From contig CM054180.1 in the NCBI GenBank assembly GCA_028829895.1, positions 113,219,135-113,283,134 of the forward strand: a stretch of 64,000 nucleotides of DNA, in the 5' to 3' direction. A model generated the notes under the pieces. That model did not search any database. It was given only the letters and a program-made list of their open reading frames with translations, and was not told the DNA's origin. This DNA comes from Sinotaia quadrata (taxonomy: Eukaryota > Mollusca > Gastropoda > Architaenioglossa > Viviparidae). Position 1 is the first letter of the stretch, and every line of letters begins with the position of its first letter. The position numbers and the translations under genes were made by a program. Of this stretch, positions 38,929 to 51,089 are shown in pieces.

Positions 38929-38976
38929 GGCCCCTGCGCAAGGATGACACGCAAATTCGTGAAGCGTTCCATATTT
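38873..38976 (+). ncRNA. U6: U6 spliceosomal RNA gene
   Basis: From 38,889 onward the sequence matches metazoan U6 snRNA essentially completely. It has the acatatactaaaattggaac segment, the ACAGAGA box, the AGC-containing agcatggcccctgcgcaagg, and the gacacgcaaattcgtgaagc 3' stem region ending in gttccatatttt. The 5' stem-loop differs from the usual sequence but is still paired: gtactg (38,873-38,878) with cagtac (38,885-38,890). A TATA box lies about 25 bases upstream and a T-run directly follows. U6 forms the catalytic core of the spliceosome with U2 and U5. The intact promoter context argues for a gene over a retropseudogene. The altered 5' stem means a variant or pseudogene cannot be excluded. 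Confidence 0.85.
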
Positions 38977-38986
38977 TTTTTTTTTT
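38974..38986 (+). terminator. Pol III T-run terminator of U6
   Basis: An uninterrupted run of 13 T directly follows the U6 3' end, the standard RNA polymerase III termination signal. Confidence 0.8.
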
Positions 38987-40425
38987 AAATCTTGAGTTTT
39001 CATTTTTATTCCTTAATTCACTGTACATTATCTATTATTTCCTTTTATTTTGATATAACTCACTCCTTTCTTCAATTTAATTACAGAAAGTCATCACATC
39101 ATTTGAGCAACTGATGCAGTTCACTATTTTTACTTCATAAGAAGGTCTGACAAATTATTTTAACAGATGGATTCTTCACTTCCAAAAATGGACTGTACTT
39201 TTTCACATTCAAAGCTGTCTTCAGTTTCACTGATGTATTCATCACTATCTCAACTCGTCTGCCAAACATAAATAACATAGGCCTCTGAGAAAAAAGAAGG
39301 CAGAGAAAAAGATAAAAGACGTGTTTTAAATTTCCAGTAAAACCTACAAATGCTACTTGAAATCTTGGTACTCTTGATTAGAAATACTAAATGTACCCGA
39401 AAACCTTATTATAAAAATAGAGAGAAAAAGTAAACACCAGTGGCGTTCCTTGCTGAGAAGAACAGAGAGATGCTGCCAATCCCAGTGTTGTCCAAATCTC
39501 CAGGTTTTCTAGACCAGTGATAATGCCACCTTGTTCCAGATTGGATCCAAATTTGCACAAGATTTAACCAGTCAGATTGCTGCTTTGTTCCAAATTCATT
39601 CCATATTGTTCAAGCCACAATCTTAGTTTTGCTTTTTCCATCTTGTCAATGCTGATTGTGTTACTGTACCGAGTGTAATTATCACAATACATTAATTATT
39701 GATGCGTTCCATGTAAAATGTTACCTCTAAGCCATTTTGTAAAACACATAACAAAAGAATCACTTGGTGTATATTCAAGGGATATGGGTGAAATAATTTT
39801 TTTCTGGATGTTTTCTCCCTTTTTGTGTGATCATGAGACCCATTGGCCATCTTGGAAAAGAGCACATTTACAACCTGCAGAGAGAGCTGACACAGGAGAC
39901 TGAAGAATGCTACTATTTCCACTTCTGACCTTATAGGGAAATGAAAAGCACATAAAATTGTAATAGAAATACAAAATTAATACATAAACCTATTTAAATC
40001 ACCCAAAATGCATAACTTAAACACATAAGAGGCACTTGCATGTCAATCTGTTTGCTGTCCCATCAGTTACCATTTAGGTACAGAAGTTTTTGTTGCTCTC
40101 ATGTTATTGAGTTTCTTCAAATGAAACTTTATATTTTCTGTTGAACCTTAGACCTTTTTAACATAAAAAAAAGAGAAAATTTTCCAGAAGAGCTCTTATA
40201 AGGTAACTGATGGGATATTTCAGGCTAGTATAGAAAATTGTTGTATTAACTTATTAAACTTATGGAATTTGTCAAAATGAGTTTGTCTCTTCATGACAGA
40301 ATGTTATTGAATGAGAAAACAATTTATTTATCCGTTAATAAGTACATGTTAATCTGTAGAATTGTGATATGGATGCCTTTCGTTTATTCTCACCTTTTCT
40401 TTCTTTCCCAGACTGCACTGCAAAT

Positions 40426-42462
40426 ATGCCAAAGTCACCAAGAACAAAAATGAGGGAAAGGAGGGCAAGATTCTCTGAAGAAAAGAAAGCAGAAATGAAG
40501 GAAAAACAATGCACAAGGGAAAAGATACAGAGAGAGTATGAGTGATGAGAAACATAAAGCAGAAATACTGAGCAATACCCTAAGAAAAAAGAAAAGCACG
40601 CTTAAAAAAAAAAGATAGTGCAGTGCAACTCCTAAATTGACTCCAGTTTTCTCAAGTCTACAATCAGAAGGGAAAGTCATCAGGAAAGGAGTAAAGTCTC
40701 AAAGTCCCAGACGTAAAGTTGCTGTCCTGAAAAAACTGGCCATTCAGCTTGGGATCCTGGTAAAGAGCTGCTGCCGTGTCAAAATCTTTTCATAGAAGAA
40801 ATCTCTGAGGCAGTTTGTCATTTTTACGAAAGTGACAAAATATCCCACCAGTGCCCTGGAAAGAGGGACTTTGTCACAGTGGAAATGGTTGATGAAAAAC
40901 ACTGTGTTCAGAAAAGGGTTATGCTAATGAATGTAATGGAAGCCTTCAAGACGTAAAAATTGGTAAAAGCAAATTTGCAGCCCTACAACCGCAACACATA
41001 GTGACAGTTTGGGGAAAAGATCAGAATGTGTGCTGCTACATAATCATGAAAACTTCCAGCGTCTTCTTGAAGGACTGAGGAAATAAACCGTCAAATCCCC
41101 ACAGCTGAGAATTTAATCTCTGCATCTGTGTGCCCCACCAAAACAGCAGCATGTTCACTTGGAAATTGCCAACTTTGCCATGATGTAAAGGACTTGGTGA
41201 AGAAAGAAGTCCTGCCTCTACTTCCCCAGGACAAGCCTACCTATGTCTACCTTCATTGAAATAAAATCTCCAAGAAAAAGCCTACTGAGTCAAACATAAA
41301 TAAACTGGAACAAGAACTCATGAAACAACTTGTCACTATGAGATTGCACAGTTTCATTGCAAAGTCCCAACTACGTCAAATGAAGCAACTCAAGAACACT
41401 TGGACTTACAACTACAACTGCCATTCTGCAAGAAGATTTTGCAGAAAATTTCACTCTGAAGCAGCAGAACGAAATTATGACAGCACCCTGGTGCCAAGCA
41501 GGAAGCACAATTTTCACAGCAATAGTGTACTTCAGCAAACATGACTGTGCCTCATTTGCCCTCATCAGCGACAAGGCAGAGCATGACAAATTTGCTGTGG
41601 CTACTTAGAACAGAATCCTTCTGCAAGAACTTGAAAATGCTGGAAAGAGTTGAAAGCTTCGTGTTTTCTCAGATGGATGTGGCAGCCAGTTCAAAAACTG
41701 TTTGAATCTGTCTCTTATGACAAATCCAACCGTACTGCACCAACAGCTGAAAGAGATGGACTGGAGTTTTTTCTTGCAACATCACATGGAAATTGACGGC
41801 ATTGGCGGCACCATCAAATGTGCATCTGGAGACGGATCTTAAGAGAAAGTGCCATCATCAACACAGCACAGGAATTTGCTGAGGAAGCCAAGATAGCCTG
41901 TCCTAATGTGAATATAATTTTTGTGCCAACGACAGATGTTGCTAAAGTGAAGAAAGAACTTGAAGGCTCCTGGGTGGAAATCAACCTAAAACCATTTTCC
42001 AGAGACCAGGTCTTATCATTACTTTTGTCCATTATCTGCTACAACACTGTCTGCGGCCAACTTCAGCCCATTTTTCAAGTCTTCATCCCGAAAACAAACT
42101 ACTTCCAATTTTCAAGTCAATTTCAAGAAAGCCCAGCTCTTCATCAAATGCACCTGACCAACAGCCAGCAACATTCTCTTCCCACACTGCACCAGATACC
42201 ATTGAAGTTGAACAGTACTATGCCATAGACTATGTGGGAAGATTCTACATTGGAAGAGTTTTAGCTGCTGAAGAACCAAATTTTTGGAGAATGAAATTTC
42301 TACACAAGACATCAGTGAATGGCACTAGTTACTTTTTCATGGCTAGAGAGAGGTGATTTAGAGACTGTTCACCAACAAGCCATTTTTAATGTTGTGTTTA
42401 AAGGTTGTTTGTGGTACACCATTCCAAACATTGGTGAAATCAATGCTGTATTTGACTCTTGA
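40426..42462 (+). pseudogene. E3 transposase-like gene, frameshifted
   Basis: The start MPKSPRTKMRERRARF follows a plausible acceptor (tttcccag, to 40,411); a TGA stops this frame after 39 codons. Homologous pieces then continue in changing frames. In order they are a CPGKRDFVTV segment (~40,855), a Cys-bearing SLGNCQLCHDV (~41,160), ILQEDFAENF (~41,425), VFSDGCGSQFKNC (~41,660), HHMEIDGIGGTIK (~41,780), EEAKIACPNVNI (~41,880), and VGRFYIGRVL to a final INAVFDS stop at 42,462. The DFAEN, SDG-SQFKN and DGIGG motifs belong to a family of uncharacterised transposase-like proteins that I remember from invertebrates. The spaced acidic residues suggest an RNase H-like catalytic core (inference). 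At least four disruptions make it non-functional. Confidence 0.65.
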
Positions 42463-44454
42463 TCATAAAAGTGTTGTTTGTTTTTCTTTAAAATCTTGTT
42501 GTAACAGTTTATAAACATTACCGTGTTCTTTATATCACTTACTTAACATCTAGATGTGTATAATGGTTTCCTTTCGTCAGTTAATGAATATTTTTAATAT
42601 CTTATCAACTATATATTTAAGAATACGATTGAGTCACAAAATATGTATAGTTGTACTTGTTTTTTCAGTGTAAATTATTTTGCCTTCAAAACATTCTAAT
42701 TTGTATGTTTTATGTGCTTGCAAATGATATCAGTTTAGTTGTGTTGATTAGGGCATGCATTCTTCTACTAAACTCGTATTTAAAATTTCGTATAGCTTTT
42801 GATGAGGTATAGTGCAAAGAGTTTCCATTAGGTAACCGAAAAATGTCGTGCTTCAAATTCTAGCAATGGCCCCGCGTCATGTGTGTAAGAAAATTTAGAG
42901 CTGCAGCAGACTTTGAAAGCGATTAATCTTGACGCTTGTCATGCTTATTTCACTTAATATTGCTTCCATTAAATATAACTCTTTATTTGTGTATGAATTT
43001 ATTTAGTAATTGCAAGCCAATTTTAGCAGCTATACGATTGCAACATCGAGTTCCATAGTTTCTAATTATTTCTTTGCGACAACCTACTCTATTTCAAACC
43101 AATTAAAAAAGTATATATGAAATAGCTTTGTTTAATAGTAGTATTTATTTCGCGCTCAATTTTTGGAGACTTGTGTTATTATTTGATGAATAATATATCT
43201 TACTTCTAAAGTTAAACTTTACTGAGATCATGACTATATTTTTTCTATAGGCCCTAGTTTCTTTTTTTGGGGGGGTTGGAACAGTCAACTAATAAAGAAG
43301 AGTGCTATACTTTCAGCAAACTATAACAATCAAACTGAAGTTTTCAGCAGAATTTATTTTCAATAAAAATGCATTTTGTACACACATTTCATTTAGTGAT
43401 AAAACTTAATCAAGAAATTATAATTTCAGGGTCTTGGCTTTACCCAAATTAAACGTAATATAATTATATTAAAAATTAGTATCTGTTTAATAATTGTACA
43501 TGTAATAATTAGTCTAGGTACATGGAATTTACACCTGCTCTCTTTAACATTAAAAATAAAAATTGCTAATAGTAAATTAATATCTAAATACATATAGTAT
43601 TATTATTTGTTTTTTAATTATAGTTTGCTTTTCCGATTAGTTTTTACTCTTTAATCATTATACTTTTATTTTATTGCAGTTCTTAAGAGGTTCAGAATTA
43701 TTTTTGTTTTTACTTATTTAGTTGCATAGATTGTTTATTTTATTGAAATAAAATTATTAAAGAACTAAAATTGCACATAAGCTTTATACTAAAAGTGTTG
43801 TATCAAAATTACATTTGACAATGATTCGGTAAAGTGAATGATTGATTAACACTTGAAATTACCCTCTAACCCATCTCCTTTTTTGGTGGTGGGGGTGTCT
43901 TAGCATTTCTTTTTAGAAGACCTGCCACATTTAGATTTTTTAAAAGTTGTATTTTATGGCTTTACAACAAAGGAGCAACATGTTGAAGCATATTGCAACA
44001 ATTTTGATTTTGGGGGTTTGTTGCTCAGTACAAATCATTTGTATTGTTAGTGAAAGTACAATTCTGAATACTGATATAATCCCTCAGCAGTGACCGCTGC
44101 AGATTTACAAAATGATTCTAGCACTTTATAAATTTTATAGATGTATTACAGTTCTAATACTTTGCTGATAGAAGAATTATTTACATGTATGCTTCAGTTG
44201 TGTTCTTTTAAAAAATTTTATATATAATTACAGAATATCACCTTACAACATATTTTTTAATTGAATTGTTTGAAATTATATTTTAATAAGACAATTTATA
44301 TTTTGTATGGTTAGTGTGACTTCTCACATGTATATGACTGGAATATGGTGTACTTTTTGCTTCACATCTTCAATATCAAATTTGGAAGCCAAACTACTAA
44401 CTTTGATATACATTTTATATCATTTTTTATTGAACCACCTGCATCACCTTAATC

Positions 44455-44506
44455 AGTTAATGCTGCCGATCATATTGATAGAAGGTCCCAAGCCCTTGAA
44501 AAAGCA
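44455..44506 (+). repeat. Conserved module, E3
   Basis: The core aatgctgcc-atcatattgatag-aaggtcccaagccc is kept, with a few changes (gccgatc, cttgaaaaagc). It ends before the G-run found elsewhere; a separate G-run follows (44,518-44,524). This is the most diverged module copy and sits downstream of a gene unrelated to that of c0-c2. Confidence 0.75.
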
Positions 44507-44616
44507 AGTATGTGTTTGGGGGGGTGTGCATATGGGTGGGTGGTATTCAAACATACAGTACATTATGTGAGAACTCTACTACAATGCTTCAAGCATGGTT
44601 TCAAGTGCAATGTTCA

Positions 44617-44693
44617 ATTCCAGTAGTGTAGTGGTTATCACATTTGTCATTTGTAATGACAAAAAACCCAGGTTCAATTCCTGGCTGGAATCA
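44617..44693 (+). repeat. tRNA-Val-like unit, E3
   Basis: The attccagtagtgtagtgg start, the box-B-like ggttcaattcc and the perfect ccagg/cctgg T-stem are present. The acceptor ends attcc and ggaat can pair. It lies 110 bp after the module. The anticodon arm is irregular, so it is tRNA-derived but not a tRNA gene. Confidence 0.7.
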
Positions 44694-44762
44694 TAGCAAT
44701 GAAACCTTCGAAACTGAGAGGCAATAAACATCAAATTCTACTCTTACAAAGTATATGGCATT

Positions 44763-45174
44763 AATTAAATAAAGCTAGCCTACTCCCAACTCTTTTCTGT
44801 TTTGTTCCAAGTTTAGACTAGGCTTTCTTTATGAACTCTTTAAATTATATATATACATATATATATATTTACCAGAAGGAACAAAACTAAGTGAGTTTAG
44901 TGGTGTTTAAATGAAGTGACTATAATTCATCATTGTTTTTAAATTCTGTGGGCATTAGAGTTATAATGCAAAATTAAATAAAGCTAGCCTACTCCCAACT
45001 CTTTACTGTTTTGTTCCAAGTTTAGACTAGGCTTTCTTTATGAACTCTTTAAATTATATATATATATATATATATTTACCAGAAGGAACAAAACTGTTTA
45101 GTGGTGTTTAAATGAAGTGACTATAATTCATCATTGTTTTTAAATTCTGTGGGCATTAGAGTTATAATGCAAAA
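44763..45174 (+). repeat. ~209-bp tandem duplication next to arm 1
   Basis: Unit 1 (44,763-44,971) and unit 2 (44,972 to about 45,174) both start aattaaataaagctagcc and contain gttccaagtttagactagg, a (ta)n tract and ttataatgcaaaatta. The first unit straddles the inner edge of the inverted repeat, so the E3 terminus overlaps its first eight bases. Confidence 0.85.
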
Positions 45175-45911
45175 TTATTTTTGAATTGAAAAAGATCACA
45201 TTTTCAATTGCAGAGACTCATTTAAATCATTGGATTACATTCTTGATCAGAAAATACTAATCCACCTCAAAATATATATCAAAATGTCAATTGTCACCTA
45301 AGTCTTAGTATTAACAATAATATTAACAATGACAATCCAAACTATCTACCTATCTATGAGGATTTCCGCTAAAAAATGTTGCTCACAGCAGTTCACCTCC
45401 CTCCTCAGAAGGAATAAAAGTTCATAACACCCGCTGGTGAAATGATAAGTACTTGGTATGCTGGCCACTGATAGTGAGCACACTCACAAATAGGTGAAGA
45501 CCAGAAATGCTTTTCCTCATTGATGAACGTAGGAATATTTTGCGCTGAAAGATGTTAAAAACGAAATTAGCAAACTTGCTGACAGTGTATGCAAACAAAA
45601 TAAGCAGACGCTCTGACAGTAAATGGAAACGAACTCGCTGGCAGTGCACATAATTAATATGTCATTTTGCTCGCAGATGACACTTGCGAACGTCTGTTAC
45701 ATCACGCGATGGGCAAGTGGAGATAATCAAGGGTAAAAAATAAATTTTCATGATTACTGCCCCTTTTTTCTGTGATACCAGTATCCACCAAGATGTTGGC
45801 ATGGCTTCCATTCACTATCCTGGCATGTGTCTTAAGTTGTACCTCCACTAATACACACCTTCATGTCACAAGGATAAGGACAATCTCTGGACATGTGTCC
45901 TCTCATATCAT
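45175..45911. other. Spacer between E3 and repeat copy C
   Basis: No gene is seen. A minus-strand frame at 45,422-45,649 has no recognisable feature. Confidence 0.4.
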
Positions 45912-46560
45912 AAGAAAACTTTGTTATGCAAATTAAAAGAAGATTTGTGAAAATAAATTTTGTATAGATTTCTGAATGTTTATAATTATTAGAAAATAAG
46001 AATCATTTATCATTTCTTTTTTTTTTTTTTTTTTTTTTTTTTAGCATAATAAGAATAATAGTTGAGTCGTTGTGAACACCACGGAATTGACCAACTTATT
46101 TTTATTCTCGTAATATATATGAAATCTGGGCACGATTACCCTTTTACAATAGTTAATTTTGTGAACAATCATCATCAACTTCTTTCTTCTTTCCTGTAAG
46201 TGTTTTAACTTCTAATTAAATGTGAAATGTAGTTTGAAATTCTGAGAATGAGATTATTTGTTGTATATAATAAAAAATCGGTTGCGTCTCTTATAATTTG
46301 TAGAGGCGCGCACATGTAATAAGGAGTATCTTTTAGCAGTGCTTTCCCTTTACAGTCATTCTTTTGTCGTTTATTATATAGAATTGATTAATTTGTATTT
46401 GATCAAAAATACAAAGCAGCGATTTAAAGAGGTACTATGTACATTGTCTCTGCAATAGGACTCTTTAACATTTTCCTGAAAATTTCATTTTGGAACACAC
46501 AGAAGTTTAATACATAATAGATAATATTTAGAGCAATGGAACACCGAGTTTCATATCGTT
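45912..46560 (+). repeat. U6-headed dispersed repeat, copy C
   Basis: This aligns with copy D and with the reverse complement of copies A and B. It begins inside the U6-like region (aagaaaactttgttatgc, gaagatttgtgaa), so the ACAGAGA part is missing. A run of 26 T at 46,017-46,042 interrupts it. The 3' end has a small duplication around aagtttcatatcgttcgag. It lies directly upstream of the c2 element. Confidence 0.65.
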
Positions 46561-47136
46561 CGAGGAACACCAAGTTTCATATCGTTCGAGTTTTCTCCGC
46601 TAATCAAATGCCGCCTTCGCTTCGAAGTTTGATAGGATCTAACCAATCAAATTGCAGGAATTTCCGATTGTTTATTTTTGAATTTAGTTGCCATTTTGAA
46701 TTCCAACAACTAGTGCGTGTATTTGATTTGAGCTAATTATATTCGATATACTCGATTACGCTGTCCTTTTATACAGTAAGTCTTTTTATTTACTTTCCGT
46801 GTTGACTGATTTATATGAATGTTTTGCTTTCCGTGCATACATTGTTTAATTTATACATATTTTTCTTCTTTGCACGTATGTGTGAGATCGATTCATAAAC
46901 TTGTATGTCAAATATTTTTGTTATAATAATTTATCTTCTCTTTAATGAAATTGCTGTCATTTGCGAATGTGTGTATTTCAAATTTATTGCCATCTTAGCC
47001 TACACACGGTGGATTTGATTTTGATTTGTGCCTGTTTGCTGGCTGACACAAGTGACAGTACTGATACTACTTACTAGTGATACTGTCATATTGATTACGG
47101 CTGTCGACTTTAGTTACATATCATGAAAGTACAGCC

Positions 47137-47138
<2 letters not shown>

Positions 47139-47167
<29 letters not shown>

Positions 47168-47168
47168 T
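47139..47168 (+). repeat. (TTA)n microsatellite in the c2 leader
   Basis: About ten TTA units. The homologous place in c1 lacks a comparable run. Confidence 0.9.
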
Positions 47169-47906
47169 GAAAGTATTGCAACAGTAAACTTTGTGCTTAT
47201 TACTCAGTCGTAGTGTACACCCTAGAGATCTACTATATTAACACTGAAAGATTGATAATATTTTCTAACACAAAGTTTAATTTAGTAAAATTACTAAAAA
47301 TAAGAAAATGTGGAATTGGTAATTGATTATTCTTTTTTATTTATTTATTTTTTTCTTGCAGTCCTATGTACAACTGGGATCTATTTTTATCTGATTTATT
47401 GTGTTGTTGTAATGTACATTACTACATATAACATATTAGCATTGAAGTATGTGTTCGTGCCTTTAGATCTAATACATGAAATATAGAAATTTTTTAAAAT
47501 GTAAGGAAGAAAATGTAATGTCTAAATCAGTATGATTGCAATATTTGTATTAATTAAATAATTAAGTACTCTGTACTGACAGTGACAGTAATTAAATTAA
47601 TGAACTACTGTATCAAATTCACCTTGTTTCTTTTGCTGCATCTTGTCAAGTAGAAAGTACAAAAACTGTTTTATTTATTACAAATTTATAAATATTGTTG
47701 GTAAAAATGATAAGTATAAATCATACTGAGTGAATAATATTTTTAAGAAATAAAGAATGAAGTATGGGGTAAAAGTTAAAAGATATACAATAATGAAATG
47801 GAATATGGAATTTGCCAATGTAGGTATTTTTCTTTTGAATGTTGATGACACTGAAGAATCACTATTTTAGTATTTAATAAATCTGTATTGATTAACCATT
47901 ATAGAA

Positions 47907-48555
47907 ATGTCTGTGACTCCCAACTTTCGTTGTGGCATTAATGGATTGCTCCTTCTCAGGAACACTCTTGAGGGTGACCAGGTCAAGGCTAGGAACAGGA
48001 GCAGCACAGCAGTCTTTCGTTGCATGTCTCTGAGGGATTTGAGGAGGTTGGCAGTAGCTGCAGTTGTAAAGGGTGGTGGTAGCTCTGGAGATGTAATGTG
48101 TGTGCTCTCCGAACACATCCTCCATTTCGGAGAATACCAAGGGCAGACATTTCTTTGGCTCTTGGAAAACTGCCTGGGTTACACGGCCTGGCTTGTGGAG
48201 AGCCTGAAGGGTGAAACTGAGAGCAACAGTCACCTGAGTGTCAACAAATTTCTCCTCAGGAAATTTGTCCTCAGCTTTCCTGAGCTTGAAGAGGCCATGG
48301 ACCTCCGGCGAAAGGTACTTGCCAGGAATGCTGCCCGTAAAACTCTGCAGACTAAGCCTGTTGCAACTCTCGTCAACGCCACGCACTTAACACCAACCAG
48401 GGTTGTGGGCAAGGTCAAGGCATCAATGACTGTGAAGCAGTTTGTGCCCAATCTTGCCGGATCTTGCCAGTGCCTGTCTGCTGCAAGGGAGGAATTGTCG
48501 GATGAAGTATTGTATACTGAGGCAGCAAAAGCTGAGAGGCAGCTGGTTTCATCAG
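47907..48555 (+). CDS. c2 exon 1: N-terminal segment
   Basis: The exon opens with MSVTPNFRCGINGLL and is open for 216 codons to a gt donor at 48,556. It includes LHFGEYQGQTFLWLLENCLG (about residues 69-90), the most recognisable N-terminal motif of this family. A basic region (LRRKVLARNAARK) follows. The ATG is the first in frame. The next exon (49,707, after ttttacag) continues in phase as AAGDFKKLSRT and carries a Ser-rich linker, as does the third (49,909-50,001). Confidence 0.65.
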
Positions 48556-49000
48556 GTATGCCTTCTATAATGCCACTTTTCCAAAATGTTTTAATATGAT
48601 TTGTGCAGAAGTAAATGGCGCATCATGTACTTTTAGGTTTGTGTTTGTAATGGGTGCACTTCTAAGATGTTACTTATGTAATAAAAATAATAGGTATGTA
48701 TTAATATTTTTTTGTGCCGTGCTTTACAGTGGTATCAAGGATTTAACTTTACACATCCTTTGAATTTGTAATGTTTGTGAGTAAAGTGGATTTGTCATGA
48801 ACATAAATTGCTTAACAAATAATTTCAAAACATCTTGTATACTATGCATTTTTACTCAGTCTTGTTTATTTATTCAACAGTGATCAAGCATTTGGTAAGT
48901 TCTTTCTGATAGATGTTTTTGCGATGGTTTTCACCTATTGCTTGCCTAATGACTTATTGTCCTCTTTATCACTCTTTGCCTATGCTTCCTCATCATGTAA

Positions 49001-49295
49001 TCCTGCTATACCTAATTGTCCTCTTTATCAATATTTACTTATGCTTCCTAATCATGTAATCCTACTTTGTATGTCTTCACAGGTTGGTCTATTTGTAGTA
49101 TGTAGTCTAACACTGTCAACTTTTTTGTAGTATTTATTTATCTATCTTTTATCCTGCTAGACCTAATTGTCCTCTTTATCAATATTTACTTAGTTATGCT
49201 TCCTAATCATGTAATCCTGCTTTGCATGTCTTCACAGATTGGTCTATTTGTAGTATGTAGTCTAACACTGTCAACTTTTTTTTAATCTATCTTTT
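49001..49295 (+). repeat. ~151-bp tandem duplication in intron 1
   Basis: Units at 49,001 and 49,152 share tcctgctaga/tacctaattg, cctaatcatgtaatcct, tgtcttcacag and tctaacactgtcaac. The duplicated tgtcttcacag looks like an acceptor site, but no exon follows it. Confidence 0.8.
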
Positions 49296-49813
49296 ATTTA
49301 GTTAGTTTGTTTTTTTTAATTGGAATATTTTAAAGGGTATAGAATTATTATTAATAATAATAATTATTATTGCTTTCATTATGTTTTCAATATTTACACA
49401 AATATAATCATCACGTTTTCTCTAAATTTAAATTTCTCATCATGTTTACACACTAGCATGCTTTTTCAGAATTTTATGTCATTTTCTCTATTTGTATTAT
49501 AATATTATAATATAATATTATAAAATTATATTTTTATTAAGTGGGTCATTATGATTTAATTATAACATTCGCAGTGTTACTGTAATTTTCTTTTCTTACA
49601 TTTAATTTGTATAACATAAATTATGTACTTTGGTCTATTTTATTTCTTAGCATGTGCAGCATGTATGATGGGGGTACATTTTTTACCCTCATACTTTATT
49701 TTACAGCTGCCGGTGATTTCAAGAAGTTGAGTAGGACAGCTTCTTCTGCTCCCTCAGCAATAGTGACATCTACAGACTGTAGAAATGATGGTATCTCTTT
49801 AAAAATATAATCA

Positions 49814-49871
49814 TGAGCATTAATTTAATTTAATTTAATTATTTTAATTTAATTTAATTTAATTTAATTTA
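49814..49871 (+). repeat. (TTTAA)n tract in intron 2
   Basis: A pentanucleotide repeat of TTTAA/AATTT, about 10 units with one interruption, lies between exons 2 and 3. Confidence 0.85.
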
Positions 49872-50106
49872 GACCTGTTTAAATTTTCCTATTTCTCATA
49901 TATTGTAGATTCTGGCATTCCGAGGGCAGAAGCTGCAGTTGAAACACAGCCACATGAGCCTGGTTCTGGCCTTGCTGTACATCTGCAAGCCCCCACTGAA
50001 GGTATGACATGGTCATATGCTTCCTCCAGTGAACTTGTCAGTGATGTTTTCTTTTGTCTTGTCTTGTTTAGTCTTGCTTCATGTTATTAATTTCTTTTCA
50101 TTACAG

Positions 50107-51000
50107 ACTCTCCGCTTCCGGACGGTTGGAGAAGTACTCTTCCCAAGCTCTGTTCAAGTTCTTCCCCACTGGCAAGGTGGAGATTGACGACAGGAAACTA
50201 GACCGGATATGGTACAATCCACCACAGCCTTCACTGTCTTGCAACCAGCCTCCACGTGTGGATAGATATTTTGTGTCAAAACTGTTGGTGTGGATGCCCA
50301 AGCGTCTGTGGCGCTGTCAGCTTTACTGCCCACACCAGTCGTGCCCTGGTTCTGAAAAGGAGCTTATTGCCTGTGGAATTTATCCACGTGTGAGGCAGGT
50401 CCTGGATGTGGATGGCTTCTACAGCCTAGCAGGAGACTACCTCGAATGTCGAGTTTGCACACGGAAGGTAAGTTGTGCAGAATTTCTGCTAGTAGACTTT
50501 GTTCTCTCACTTAAGGGTGTTGCAGTGCACAGTTTCTAATGTCGTGACAAACCTGTGTTGTGATAAGATTGTGCTTTCAATGTGTGTAGGTCATCAGCTG
50601 GAGCAGCGGCATCCTTCGCCAGCTGGACGTCTCGCACCGCAGTTTGTTCAAACCCATACTGACCTACAAGTATGCCTGCGACGTCCGAGTCGTGTGTCAC
50701 TTGCGAAACCGAGGCTTGGGCAACAGCATGTCGCAGCTGCGGACAACATTGTCTGAACTGCATGGCGAGGAGTGGCTGAAGAAAGTGAACCACTATTTTG
50801 TCGACTGCCAGGCCTTCCTGCGCGACGCGAAACTGGTAGTGAGACCAGACTTCCCGGAACCCCCTGTCCGAGTGCCGGTGCCCACAGCTCAGTGGCTTAA
50901 TGCGGTGTATCTGCAAGATGTCCTGCAGCGACTGGACGAGGTGAAGGCTGCCATCACCTCCACGTTTGGTCGAGTTTTGAAGCTGGACTCGACCAAAAAG
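50107..51000 (+). CDS. c2 exons 4-5: conserved Cys-rich domain region
   Basis: Exon 4 (50,107-50,467) starts SPLPDGWRSTLP. After a one-base phase change near 50,147 it continues ALFKFFPTGKVEIDD to WYNPPQP, then FVSKLLVWMPKRLWRC. A likely zinc-binding set follows: CQLYCPHQSC and ECRVC. The gt donor at 50,468 is in phase 0. Exon 5 (50,590-51,000) is fully open for 137 codons, from VISWSSGILRQLD through GLGNSMSQL to the family-typical VLKLDSTKK at its end. This is the best preserved coding part of the element and the main basis for the family call. Confidence 0.7.
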
Positions 51001-51089
51001 GTACATTGATCACATATCACTTGTCTCCATCCTGTACACGTTGTCTGATTGATTCATTTTTTTAATACTGTGTGATGTTTGGTATAAAG

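Larger units (their letters stand above)
39540..44770 (+). mobile_element. E3: transposon-like element with frameshifted gene
   Basis: The proposed left end has aaccagtcagattgctgc followed by a catcttgtcaatgct block. This resembles the 5' regions of c1 (7,765-7,830) and, more weakly, c2 (46,630-46,690). A broken transposase-like gene follows (40,426-42,462), then about 2 kb of AT-rich noncoding sequence, and finally the same module and tRNA-Val-like unit that end c0, c1 and c2. The right end at 44,770 is fixed by comparison with the inverted copy, where similarity stops after ggcattaattaaat. The left end is uncertain. Terminal inverted repeats or target-site duplications were not found by eye. 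Confidence 0.5.
39812..44770 (+). repeat. Inverted repeat, arm 1 (at least 4,959 bp)
   Basis: Every position x compared here pairs with 103,812 minus x in arm 2 (59,042-64,000), so there is no net indel over the visible length. Several blocks that I compared base by base were identical (for example around 42,361-42,420 and 44,041-44,100). Open frames in both arms also give identical translations. The inner boundary is sharp: 44,770/59,042 match and 44,771/59,041 differ. The outer end is hidden because arm 2 runs off the window, so arm 1 may extend further left. Confidence 0.95.

Noticed and set aside
47892..48386. A 164-codon minus-strand frame
   Set aside because: It is the shadow of the plus-strand exon 1, which carries the recognisable family motif.
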